Source: Candidatus Obscuribacterales bacterium (GTDB taxonomy: Bacteria; Cyanobacteriota; Vampirovibrionia; Obscuribacterales; Obscuribacteraceae). From it: a stretch of DNA of 40,827 nucleotides. The notes beneath the pieces are model-generated. The model saw only the letters and a program-made list of their open reading frames with translations. It was not told where the DNA came from and ran no database searches. Location: positions 1 through 40,827 of the forward strand of contig JAKFUT010000044.1 in assembly GCA_021732565.1 (NCBI GenBank), read 5' to 3'. The translations under genes were made by a program, and so were the position numbers. Numbering within the stretch: position 1 is the first letter of the stretch; the number at the start of each line of letters is the position of its first letter. This document shows positions 33,778-40,827 of the stretch, in pieces.

Positions 33778-34080
33778 TTTTCCATACCACGATGGCCCAC
33801 TGAAGTAATCACCCCTGTGCGACGACCTCTGTTTCGGGTAGCGACGCTGAGTCGCGTGCTCCGTAAATCCTTCTCTGTACGGATTACGGAGGACGCGCCA
33901 TTTGACTGCTTTGATCGGTGCTAACCACCAATCGTGTGCCCATGAGTCACCGCCTGTGGGTAAACTGCCGTACATCCTTGTGGCTTTGTCGGCCCGTCCA
34001 AGACACTGAGCGGTGCTCTGCTAAACCATTCAAATCGGGAAGTCGCCGCTTGTGAAGCGGTGACTTCCGCGGGAGGATTT
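33778..34080 (+). other. Structured leader region without a gene
   Basis: About 300 bp with several pairable segments. GCGAC (33841-33845) can pair with GTCGC (33851-33855); alternatively 33853-33870 pairs with 33881-33897 (CTCCGTAA with TTACGGAG plus flanking pairs, one bulge and one mismatch). The two pairings share bases and exclude one another. A third hairpin lies at 34038-34068. Confidence 0.45.
34038..34068 (+). promoter_or_regulatory. Hairpin directly before a ribosome-binding site
   Basis: GGAAGTCGCCGCTT (34038-34051) pairs with AAGCGGTGACTTCC (34055-34068) across a GTG loop; all 14 pairs form if one G-U is allowed. The Shine-Dalgarno GGGAGG (34071-34076) begins two bases later. Such a placement can control translation of the 34081 gene or stabilise its mRNA. 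Confidence 0.6.
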
Positions 34081-34620
34081 ATGACTTCGTTCAAGGTTGG
34101 TCGGTTTCCCTTTGTTGTGCGCCAGGGTATGTCGGTGGCTCAGTCCATCGCATCCGGCCGTGGCAAGTATGTCTCCATGCTTGGTCTCCGGAGCCGGGCG
34201 ACGCAAGATGGGTGCACTCTGGTGGAAGTGCGTTACGAGGGTGGCATGAAAGTCGCCGTCGAACTGTTCAACAATTCCACCGACTCCCGATTGGAGGACT
34301 GGGCGGTGGTCTCTGCTGAACTGACAGTCAAAGGAACTGTGGACAGGATCTCTACTCAACGCCTAAGGGAGCTGCACGAGAGCGGCGGGTGGTATCACCC
34401 TCGTGTCATGGCTGTCGACGAGATCACCGGTACCGTTGGTGTCTTTGTTGACCGCTCGCGGATCGACGGGTTCGTGGTCGTCGATCCGGATAACAATCAG
34501 ATTGGTCACTACACCCTGTCCTCATCCCTGCCCTATCGCATTCTGGTCGCAGGTGATCTGAAAGCGGTGAAGGAGCTGGCCCGCCTTAAGCTGGTTGAGG
34601 ACCTTGAGGCGCTGCTGTAA
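34081..34620 (+). CDS. Hypothetical soluble protein, 179 aa
   Basis: I do not recognise this protein. The ATG at 34081 has a near-perfect ribosome-binding site (GGGAGG, 4-base spacing). The product has no signal peptide or membrane helix and alternates beta-like stretches (TLVEVRYEGGMKVAVELF, AVVSAELTVKGTVDRI, GFVVVDPDNNQIGHYTL) with a C-terminal helix (LKAVKELARLKLVEDLEALL). The composition is well-behaved coding sequence and a good terminator follows at 34708-34749. The gene has its own leader and terminator and so is probably a single-gene transcription unit. Confidence 0.65.
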   Translation: MTSFKVGRFPFVVRQGMSVAQSIASGRGKYVSMLGLRSRATQDGCTLVEVRYEGGMKVAVELFNNSTDSRLEDWAVVSAELTVKGTVDRISTQRLRELHESGGWYHPRVMAVDEITGTVGVFVDRSRIDGFVVVDPDNNQIGHYTLSSSLPYRILVAGDLKAVKELARLKLVEDLEALL

Positions 34621-34707
34621 CAGGTCGACTGTTTTGTGGGAGATGATAAGACATTCGCTACCGTTCCACGGCCTGAGGCGCAGGGCGAACTCGATGGCGT
34701 TCCTGAT

Positions 34708-34749
34708 AAAGGGATAAGTAATTCCACGTTCGGATTACTTGTCCCTTTT
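34708..34749 (+). terminator. Rho-independent terminator
   Basis: AAAGGGATAAGTAATTC (34708-34724) pairs with GGATTACTTGTCCCTTT (from ~34732) through a long stem with G-U wobbles and a ~7-base loop, ending in TTTT. It lies ~90 bp after the stop of the 34081 gene. The A-rich 5' side would also allow function on the other strand. Confidence 0.75.
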
Positions 34750-34870
34750 CTGCGATTCAACTTCTATCTTAAGATCAAGGTTCGAGACTCCAAAAGCAAG
34801 TTTTGCTTGAGTTCGCTTCTGAATTGCAAGTGGTGTTGAAGAGGCAAGTCAAATACAAAAGGATGACTCA

Positions 34871-35377
34871 ATGGAAGTTCTTGTGGTTGTGTTGTTGATC
34901 GTGGCGCCGCTTTTCCTGGGTCCCATTTATTACGCTTGGGAAATGCGCCAATTTGAGCGATGGTTTCGCAAGATGACAACCGCTCCTTTCTCAACGGTGG
35001 TCTGGGACAGGCAATCCCGTAGCCTTATTGAGACTTCGTTGTGCTATGACGAGATCAGGCAGCGAAGCAAACAGTTCACTGACGTAGAACGACTTGAGCA
35101 GCTGCATATGACAGGTGGTGAACCGGCTGTCTTCGAGCAGGCTTGTATCCGACGAATCAAAAACTATCGAAATCGGTTACTCAAGCAGGGCTGCGTTGAT
35201 GTTCCGGCTGAAATGGACCAGCGGGAGGCCGTAATGGAACTGCTCGTTGGTGTCTTGCACGCAGCTCAGTTTTGTGGTCGCTTGCGGCGTTATCGCACTG
35301 CAATCGCCATGTGCAACAATTTCGATCGGTGGGGATGGTTTCCCGCTCTGCGCACCAGATCGGTTGCTTGCCCCTGA
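34871..35377 (+). CDS. Hypothetical membrane-anchored protein, 168 aa
   Basis: The protein starts with one N-terminal transmembrane helix (VLVVVLLIVAPLFLGPIYYAW, residues ~3-23), followed by a charged, helical cytoplasmic or periplasmic part rich in Arg, Glu and Gln (VERLEQLHMTGGEPAVFEQACIRR is the most regular stretch, given here in two overlapping parts). AAGGAT upstream of the ATG is a moderate ribosome-binding site. No known domain is recognised. The end of the frame (TRSVACP) is not typical of a designed terminus, so a C-terminal frameshift is possible. Third gene of the hairpin-bounded region. Confidence 0.5.
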   Translation: MEVLVVVLLIVAPLFLGPIYYAWEMRQFERWFRKMTTAPFSTVVWDRQSRSLIETSLCYDEIRQRSKQFTDVERLEQLHMTGGEPAVFEQACIRRIKNYRNRLLKQGCVDVPAEMDQREAVMELLVGVLHAAQFCGRLRRYRTAIAMCNNFDRWGWFPALRTRSVACP

Positions 35378-36100
35378 TCGGAGCATGGTGAATTCATTGC
35401 ATGCGCACAATGAGTCGACAAATGCAGCCCGCCGGGCTCCCGCTATGACGAAGTTTCGTTGATGTCGACCGGCAATCGGGGGGCGAGATGCGGGTGCCTA
35501 ACGTATCCCGCATAACTCCATTCCAACGATGGTAGTGGGCGCAACAGGAAAGAGCATCGAGAGTATTGCGTCTTGCGATAGCTGTCACCGGATCGAGATC
35601 ATGTTGTCTGGTGCGACTCGAAGCTCTGAGCATCTTGCCGTCGCAACGATGTGAACACTTGTGTTCACATCGTTGCCGATTTGCGTGGTATTAAATGCGA
35701 TATCATGGGTCCCATTCGTTTCGCGAACTCTGCAAACGGATCAGTATTAAACGAAATGGTCAGTTCATAGGGATTCCCGAACAGTTAGATTCCCCAACCC
35801 GTGATCGATTTTGAACGAACCAGTAATCGTGTTTAGACAAGTTTCCTTACAAGTTTTCTGTAGAAATGCTTCAATAACGGCACACTGTTTTTTTTCTATC
35901 CTGAATTAATACTACTGGTATAGCGCGATCATGCATCATTCTGTCAACCACGCAGGAGAGTGGAAAATCATTGATAGCTCTTCGTTTTGAAAATAACGCG
36001 CATGCGACAGGTCCTTCTCGTCGCCCAGATCCCTCAGGCTGCTGGCACCATATGCCAGCCACGTTCGCAGAGTTTGAAGAAGAAAATGGACAGCAACACT
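35378..36100. other. Intergenic region with a 34-bp palindrome
   Basis: About 720 bp without a convincing gene. The only strong structure is the palindrome at 35643-35676. CCATTCGTTT (from ~35711) faces AAACGAAATGG (~35747-35757) as a weaker inverted repeat. A (T)8 run lies at ~35889. Confidence 0.5.
35643..35676. repeat. Perfect 34-bp palindrome
   Basis: GCAACGATGTGAACAC (35643-35658) and GTGTTCACATCGTTGC (35661-35676) are exact reverse complements around TT. The core GTGAACACTTGTGTTCAC matches 17 of 18 bases of the hairpin core at 32452-32469. No T-run follows, so it is not a standard terminator. Confidence 0.85.
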
Positions 36101-37051
36101 TTACTGTATCTTTTCGGCGGGATCTAACAGCGGGTATCCGACACCACCTTCTGCCTCACCGATTTCTGGAGTTAGCAGGGCAAGCTCGATCCGTGTTTCC
36201 TGCTCGTCGAGCTTGCTCACCAGAAATTTTTCTGTTCTGTAATATTTTTGATCTTCCACACAAAATGTGCCGGCGTATTCTCCGTCGTAGTGCAAATCGA
36301 GCCATGTGGTGGTCTGCAGCGAGCAGGCGAAACACGCAGTTTGCTTGTTTTGTTTGAGCCACTCACGCATTTGTAGCAGGTACTCCGGCGGGCTAAGCGA
36401 ATCGTTGCGAGTGAGAGGACAACCGAGAAACAAAGCTGCGGATGCGAGCACAACATGGTGCGGCAATTCGTAAATCCGAATGTCCGCACCAGGCACAGCC
36501 GCATCCTCCATCATCAGACTGAGTGATTCTTGCAGCGAGGGCGGTTCGTTCATGGACTTCTTGCCATAGACACATCCCACGACGCGGCCGGCATGCAGTA
36601 TGGCACCCGCGCGGGACACCCGATGTTGATTGAATGATTTTATGCAGCCTGTAAATTCTTGTTCCGCCAGTTCTGCGCACAACTTTTCGAAGTTACAGGT
36701 ATCACTTTGATAGTGGCGAATTTCGACATCATCTACGGGCGGAACGAGTAGATCCGTGGCGCGCTTGAATTTGAGACTCGTCGTTAGGGCTTGCTCTTCT
36801 TTTAATGCATCGCGAAGGCGTGAGTATGTGGAATGTTTATTTGAAAGTTCCTGCAGCATGGCGTGTTCTTCTCTTGCGGAGACAAATTGCGCAAGAACAA
36901 GCGCTCCCGGGTAGTGCTGCCGTTCGGACGACAGCAATCCTGGAATCTCGCTCTTTCCGATGGTGACTGAATAGCCGTCTTCGGACTGCCGAAGAATCTT
37001 GCATTCAACAATCTGTCCACACCAGTAATTCGCTAGCTCATTTTGTGCCAA
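36101..37051 (-). CDS. Hypothetical protein with N-terminal S1-like domain, 316 aa
   Basis: Residues ~10-58 follow the pattern of an S1/OB-fold RNA-binding domain (GQIVECKILRQSEDGYSVTI, then IPGLLSSE and a PGALVLAQFV closing strand). A Lys/Glu-rich helical linker leads to a ~170-residue domain with EFTGCIKSFNQHRVSRAGAI and LHAGRVVGCVYGKK, reminiscent of small beta/alpha modules in regulatory proteins, and a third beta-rich part (TTTWLDLHYDGEYAGTFCVED). The start is TTG at 37051, preceded by GGGAGAAG; no ATG upstream fits. No membrane segment. A cytoplasmic RNA- or nucleotide-binding role is suggested by the first domain only. Confidence 0.65.
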   Translation of the reverse strand: MAQNELANYWCGQIVECKILRQSEDGYSVTIGKSEIPGLLSSERQHYPGALVLAQFVSAREEHAMLQELSNKHSTYSRLRDALKEEQALTTSLKFKRATDLLVPPVDDVEIRHYQSDTCNFEKLCAELAEQEFTGCIKSFNQHRVSRAGAILHAGRVVGCVYGKKSMNEPPSLQESLSLMMEDAAVPGADIRIYELPHHVVLASAALFLGCPLTRNDSLSPPEYLLQMREWLKQNKQTACFACSLQTTTWLDLHYDGEYAGTFCVEDQKYYRTEKFLVSKLDEQETRIELALLTPEIGEAEGGVGYPLLDPAEKIQ

Positions 37052-37628
37052 GGATCTTCTCCCGCTCAGGTATCCATCATTTTAGCCGGTCTGGAGCTGT
37101 TGAGATCTCTCTGCGGACAATCGGCAGGTACCCAAGCGCAAGCGTCATGTCTTCCGTCGTCTATGCCACCGTTGAATAACTCCACTTTCGCGCAAGCAAG
37201 TGCTTCTCACGCTTAACGTGACCGGATGCTTGACTGGTTCGAGAATTAAACTTGGGCGGCTGCACTCACATGGCACCTTCCCTGTACTCAGCATCGTGCG
37301 GACCTTATGGATGTAGACCGCGGCTTGATAATTGACCGCCTATTGTTGAAATGTGGAGCTGGGACAATTCGCGGGATGAGGAGAAGGTATTTCGCCGCAC
37401 TTGTTTCTCCCGCCAGGTGGATTTGGGCGCCAACAACCAAAATATTCCAAAATGGAATATTATTTGGTCCAAAAGTATTCCATTTTGGAATAGTATTCCA
37501 CTTTGGAATACTTTGAGGCTCCAAAATATTCCAAAATGGAATATTCCTGCCGGGCGGGCTGTGGAGCATAGAGCCAACACGATTTGCGCGATGTTGGCAC
37601 AGAAAGTACGCCTGGGCTAGTCGCGACG
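37052..37628. other. Intergenic region holding copy 2 of the palindromic element
   Basis: Nearly 580 bp with no gene recognised. The element at 37441-37545 is its only clear content. GCAAGCAAGTGCTTCTCACGC-type short inverted pieces (~37191-37215) are weak. Confidence 0.5.
37441..37545 (+). repeat. Four-palindrome 105-bp element, copy 2
   Basis: Modules ATTCCA-AAA-TGGAAT, ATTCCA-TTT-TGGAAT, ATTCCA-CTT-TGGAAT and again ATTCCA-AAA-TGGAAT, all with perfect arms. Outer modules extend to AATATTCCA/TGGAATATT. Same length and spacing as the copy at 24300. Confidence 0.87.
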
Positions 37629-38081
37629 TCAACTTCGTGAAGTTGGGCTGGCGGTGGATTTTGTAATCGCTTGCAGTACCTTTTGCGGATCTGGCTTTCC
37701 GCGTTCGTAAAAGAGAATTGTTCCGCGCGGGCAGATCGCCACCACTGTTCGTCTGTTAAAAGGAAACAGTGGCAGGAAAGCCTTATATTTCTTTGCTACT
37801 GTTCCGCCCGGGTCGCTCAAGATTGGGAATTGCAGGCGCCGCCGCAAACAAAACTCTTTCTGTTTCTCAATGCGAGCTGTATTTACACCGAATACTCTTG
37901 CATTCACTTGAAGAAAGTCATCCCAGTTTTCGTTTACTTCATCAAGCTGCCGATTACATGTGGGCGTGTCATTGGCAGGGTAAAAAATGAGGACTACAAA
38001 CGAACCGAGGAGATCTTTTAAGCCAATCGGCTGGCCTGTTGTGGATTCAAGTGAGAAATCTGGTGCTTGCTGGCCGAGCAT
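37629..38081 (-). CDS. Peroxiredoxin (AhpC/TSA, BCP-like)
   Basis: This is a 150-residue thiol peroxidase that reduces H2O2 and organic hydroperoxides in the cytoplasm. The active-site loop YPANDTPTC contains the conserved P35-x3-T39-x2-C42, with Cys42 as the peroxidatic residue. The usual BCP sequence TPGCTxE is here TPTCNRQ, so a BCP-type resolving Cys five residues later is absent; Cys at ~78 (EFCLRRR) and ~115 are candidates. The thioredoxin-fold pattern (APDFSLES, FGVNTARIEKQKEFC, FPILSDPGGTVAKKY) is complete. GAGGTGA precedes the ATG. It is 20 bp downstream of the 38102 gene, suggesting cotranscription with korAB. Confidence 0.87.
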   Translation of the reverse strand: MLGQQAPDFSLESTTGQPIGLKDLLGSFVVLIFYPANDTPTCNRQLDEVNENWDDFLQVNARVFGVNTARIEKQKEFCLRRRLQFPILSDPGGTVAKKYKAFLPLFPFNRRTVVAICPRGTILFYERGKPDPQKVLQAITKSTASPTSRS

Positions 38082-38101
38082 CGGTCACCTCGCCGGCGGG
38101 T

Positions 38102-38668
38102 TCATAAGGATTGTTCGGGGCTGCTTTTTGATGTTAACGGATCTAAGTGCTGCGGTGCCACTGACGGGGAGTATAACAGTTTTGCTGCAGGGATTTGGGA
38201 GCCCCACAGCGAAAGCAGAATCTTTATCCGGACGCCTATCGTTTTTTTGAACTCATCGAGGCCGTACAGTCTGAGCCCGATGATGACGAATGTATTGAAA
38301 TCATCTTCCAGGTAACCAAACAACAGTCGCTCATCTGCTTCTTGATGTTCAATCAGCTTGTTGAGAAGGGAGAAGAGGTGTACTCGCGGTCGATAGAAAT
38401 GCTTCACCCAGGCACGAAACTGCTCTGACTCAGTGCACATATTGCACGAGTCGAAGTTCTCTCGATATTGTTCGAGCGATGCTGCGTCGGATCGCACTTC
38501 ATCCAGATAAGTCTTAATAAACTCCCAGGAGCGCCGGAAGCGCTCCTGGACTTCGTTCTGGAGTATCTGGGTGTTGACCTGCTTGATCTGAAAGTAGATC
38601 ATGAACAGAACAACGGTGCTGCTGACCGACTGAGCCCATACGGCTAAGAGGTTCCAATCGATCGTCAT
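38102..38668 (-). CDS. Hypothetical membrane-anchored protein, 188 aa
   Basis: The N-terminus (residues ~6-28, LAVWAQSVSSTVVLFMIYFQI) is a transmembrane helix followed by a ~120-residue helical, charged domain (SWEFIKTYLDEVRSDAASLE ... YRPRVHLFSLLNKLIEHQEA). This layout is common in small bacterial proteins of the DUF4760 type, but the match is only by overall look. It sits between korB and the peroxiredoxin gene with gaps of 12 and 20 bp, so it belongs to the same transcription unit. ATG 38668 is used; a GTG one codon upstream is equally possible. Confidence 0.65.
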   Translation of the reverse strand: MTIDWNLLAVWAQSVSSTVVLFMIYFQIKQVNTQILQNEVQERFRRSWEFIKTYLDEVRSDAASLEQYRENFDSCNMCTESEQFRAWVKHFYRPRVHLFSLLNKLIEHQEADERLLFGYLEDDFNTFVIIGLRLYGLDEFKKTIGVRIKILLSLWGSQIPAAKLLYSPSVAPQHLDPLTSKSSPEQSL

Positions 38669-38680
38669 CACGGCGCCATG

Positions 38681-39736
38681 TTACATTAGCGACTGCATAA
38701 TTTCATCAAGTGCTTCTTTGGGCGGGCGCAGTCGGTCCTGTTGCAAATGCGCTAACGGAGTATCATCTAGATTCATGATATCGGTGAAGTTTTCTTTTTC
38801 TTCATTGATATAAAGAAGACCAGTGAGGAACTGCGCCTCTTTATTTGCTTTGTGAATCGTGGAGATGGCCTGTTCGCGGTTTGTGGGATCGTAATCGTGG
38901 TGTAGTTTCTTCAATGTTACTTTTGAGCCGTCGTGCAGTGGAACTTCTTGCGTGCTGCCAGGCTCATAGTCGACGGTGATCTGTTCGAAGAAGGGTACGT
39001 ACCCGAGTTCATGAATCGGCACTTCGTGCTCTTTCGCGTACTTGTAGCTCTTAGTTGAACCTTCGTGGTTGTTGAAGGTTACGCAAGGGCTGATTACGTC
39101 GAGCACTGCTGTGCCCCTGTGAGACATTGCTGCCTTCAGTAATGCAATAAGCTGTTTGGGGTCGCCTGCAAATGAGCGGCCCACGAAACTGCATCCGAGC
39201 TCGATGGCCAGTGAGCACAAGTCGATGGACTGCAACTCGTTTTGAACGCCAGTTTTTGCTTTGGCGCCCTTTTCGGCTGTTGCTGAGAATTGACCTTTGG
39301 TCAGACCATAAACACCATTGTTTTCTATGATGTAGACGATCGGAATGTTGCGCCTGACGATGTGGCAGAATTGCCCCATGCCGATGCTCGCCGTGTCGCC
39401 ATCGCCGCTGACGGCGAGGAGCAATAGATCTTTGTTTGCCATTCCCACGCCTGTCGATACAGACGGCATTCTGCCGTGTACGGCATTGAACCCGTGGGAT
39501 TTGCTCAAGAAATACGCGGGTGTTTTACTTGAACAGCCTATGCCGCTCATTTTTGCGACATTTTGCGGATCTATTCCCACGTCGTAGCACGCCTTAATGA
39601 TCTGCGATGTAATGGCGTCGTGTCCGCAACCATCACACAGAGTTGAAGGGGAGCCTTTGTAATCCGCCAGAGTTAAACCGAGTCTGTTGGTCTTCGGTGC
39701 TGGCGCATCTTGTGACTTAACTGCTGCATCAACCAT
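38681..39736 (-). CDS. korB: 2-oxoacid:ferredoxin oxidoreductase, beta subunit
   Basis: The beta subunit binds thiamine diphosphate and, with the alpha/gamma chain, oxidatively decarboxylates a 2-oxoacid (2-oxoglutarate or pyruvate) to the acyl-CoA, reducing ferredoxin. Seen here: the CDGCGHD motif (34-40), SGIGCSSKTP (64-73), the ThDP/Mg motif GDGDTASIGMGQ (111-122) closed by ENNGVYGLTKGQ (138-149), and a C-terminal extension to 351 residues, longer than the ~280-residue archaeal forms. The start ATG is 8 bp after the korA stop, so subunits are made from one mRNA. KorB is chosen over the pyruvate enzyme by overall similarity; the substrate is not proven. Confidence 0.88.
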   Translation of the reverse strand: MVDAAVKSQDAPAPKTNRLGLTLADYKGSPSTLCDGCGHDAITSQIIKACYDVGIDPQNVAKMSGIGCSSKTPAYFLSKSHGFNAVHGRMPSVSTGVGMANKDLLLLAVSGDGDTASIGMGQFCHIVRRNIPIVYIIENNGVYGLTKGQFSATAEKGAKAKTGVQNELQSIDLCSLAIELGCSFVGRSFAGDPKQLIALLKAAMSHRGTAVLDVISPCVTFNNHEGSTKSYKYAKEHEVPIHELGYVPFFEQITVDYEPGSTQEVPLHDGSKVTLKKLHHDYDPTNREQAISTIHKANKEAQFLTGLLYINEEKENFTDIMNLDDTPLAHLQQDRLRPPKEALDEIMQSLM

Positions 39737-39744
39737 GACTCTAG

Positions 39745-40827
39745 TTACCTCTCTTGTTCCATAATGGCATCCGTGACAGATCGGGCATCAATTGGTAGCC
39801 CGTTGTAATGGCGAACAGAGCGGAGCTTCACTGCCAGATCGGGGAGCTCAAGCCTTAGTAGATCACGCATTTGTGCATCTCTATCTTGTTCTACAACATA
39901 GACGCGATCATGCTTTTCTACGAATTCGCGCAACTCGGGTGTAAACGGCAACGCTCTCACGCGGAAATAACTGCTGGCAATATTCGCGACTTTGAGCTGG
40001 TCTTGCGATTCAAGAATCGCATGGTGAGAGGAACCAAACGCAATAATGCCGACCTTGGCACCCTCTGTATGAGTAACTTCCGGTTTTGGCATATATTTGC
40101 GAGCGGTCTGATACTTCTTGTCCAACCTGTCCATGAGGTTGACGTAGTCTTCAGGACGTTCCGTATAGCCGGCCTTCTCGTTGTGTCCGCTACCACGAGT
40201 AAAATATGCTGCCAGCGGATGATTTGTGCCAGGAAGGGTTCTGTACGGAATTCCATCTCCGTCTACGTCACGATACCGCTCGAACTTGCCGAGTCGTTCC
40301 AGGTCTTCTGCAGTCAACACCTTGCCTCTATCCATCGGCTTTTCAGGATACTTGAAGGGATCAGACATCCAGTTGTTCATTCCCAGGTCAAGGTCGCTCA
40401 GCACGAAGATTGGTGTCTGGAATCTCTCTGCCAGATCAAAAGCCTCCAGTGCGAATGTGTAGCACTCTTCCACCGAGGCCGGCAACAAGACGATATGTTT
40501 GGTGTCGCCATGTGAAAGCTGATAGCAGCTGAATAAATCTGCTTGCGAAGTTCTAGTGGGCATTCCCGTGGAGGGTCCCACTCTGGATATGTCAAAGATG
40601 ACGGTCGGAATTTCGGCGAAATAACCGAGTCCTACGAATTCGCTCATGAGCGAGATTCCTGGACCAGAGGTGGAAGTCATGGATCTGGCACCAGCCCATC
40701 CTGCTCCCAGCGCCATTCCTATTGCCGCCAGCTCGTCCTCTGCCTGAATAATTGCGTAGGTGGCTTTTCCAGTTGTCTTATCGACGCGATAAGTCTCCAT
40801 GTAGTCGGAGAGTGTCTCGCACAGGCT
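39745..40827 (-). CDS. korA: 2-oxoacid:ferredoxin oxidoreductase, alpha subunit, 5' end missing
   Basis: The frame is open to the window edge (codons before the Met at 40800 continue in sense), so the N-terminal part is outside. The visible part starts in the pyrimidine-binding alpha domain: AIIQAEDELAAIGMALGAGWAG with the Glu that activates ThDP, then TSTSGPGISLMSE, GLGYFAEIPTVIFDISRVGPSTGMPT, all diagnostic. A second domain follows (KVGIIAFGSSHHAILES) and ends near EQER. Full-length relatives are often gamma-alpha fusions of ~600 residues, so a gamma domain probably lies just upstream. First gene of the korAB operon in this window. Confidence 0.9.
   Translation of the reverse strand, partial: SLCETLSDYMETYRVDKTTGKATYAIIQAEDELAAIGMALGAGWAGARSMTSTSGPGISLMSEFVGLGYFAEIPTVIFDISRVGPSTGMPTRTSQADLFSCYQLSHGDTKHIVLLPASVEECYTFALEAFDLAERFQTPIFVLSDLDLGMNNWMSDPFKYPEKPMDRGKVLTAEDLERLGKFERYRDVDGDGIPYRTLPGTNHPLAAYFTRGSGHNEKAGYTERPEDYVNLMDRLDKKYQTARKYMPKPEVTHTEGAKVGIIAFGSSHHAILESQDQLKVANIASSYFRVRALPFTPELREFVEKHDRVYVVEQDRDAQMRDLLRLELPDLAVKLRSVRHYNGLPIDARSVTDAIMEQER

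Noticed and set aside
35651-35668. LexA/SOS box
   Set aside because: GAAC-N6-GTTC has the wrong spacing for the GAAC-N4-GTTC type, and no SOS gene is next to it.
35643-35676. Rho-independent terminator
   Set aside because: The stem is excellent, but no T-run follows on either strand and no gene ends close by.

Overview
The window is bacterial, with roughly even base composition, short intergenic gaps and many overlapping start/stop codons. No rRNA or tRNA gene was found, so taxonomy rests on gene content only. A eukaryote-like Ser/Thr kinase with a large helical C-terminal region, secreted low-complexity repeat proteins, several TPR proteins, two phosphorelay pairs and a two-subunit 2-oxoacid:ferredoxin oxidoreductase would fit a non-photosynthetic cyanobacterial relative (Vampirovibrionia / Obscuribacterales-like) or another environmental Gram-negative lineage. 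This is an inference of low to moderate strength. Several reading frames are broken by single frameshifts, so either gene decay is common here or the assembly carries indels.

Layout. 1-3.1 kb: small lineage-specific genes, including a 5'-truncated repeat protein, a secreted TPR-like protein and a decayed repeat gene. 3.4-9.5 kb: a branched-chain-amino-acid-type ABC transporter (livH, livM, a fused two-domain ATPase and a lipoprotein binding protein on the minus strand) with a second binding protein divergent from it. 9.5-10.7 kb: a periplasmic TPR protein. 10.8-18.4 kb: a compact plus-strand operon that is the most interesting part of the window. It runs from a promoter whose -10 box sits inside an 11+8+11 bp perfect palindrome, through a membrane desaturase fused to a ferritin-like diiron domain, a TetR repressor fused to a flavin-dependent halogenase-like enzyme, a doubtful small ORF and a double-GNAT acyltransferase, to a CPA2 cation/proton antiporter with stress-protein domains. 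I infer a self-regulated pathway that modifies a lipid or acyl-derived small molecule and perhaps copes with its effects at the membrane.

18.5-24.1 kb (minus strand): a patatin-like lipase, arfB-aidB, a frameshifted membrane protein and a remnant of a phospholipase-D-like domain. 24.3-32.2 kb: a 105-bp four-palindrome repeat, a secreted Trp-rich heptad-repeat protein, a Ser/Thr kinase, an OmpR-type regulator with its histidine kinase, and a convergent second kinase/receiver pair. 32.2-36.1 kb: a gene-poor stretch holding three unrecognised genes. It is rich in hairpins and bounded on both sides by related hairpin sequences, which is compatible with an acquired island. 36.1-40.8 kb (minus strand): an S1-like-domain protein, the second copy of the four-palindrome element, a peroxiredoxin, a small membrane-anchored protein, and korB with korA, which runs off the window edge.
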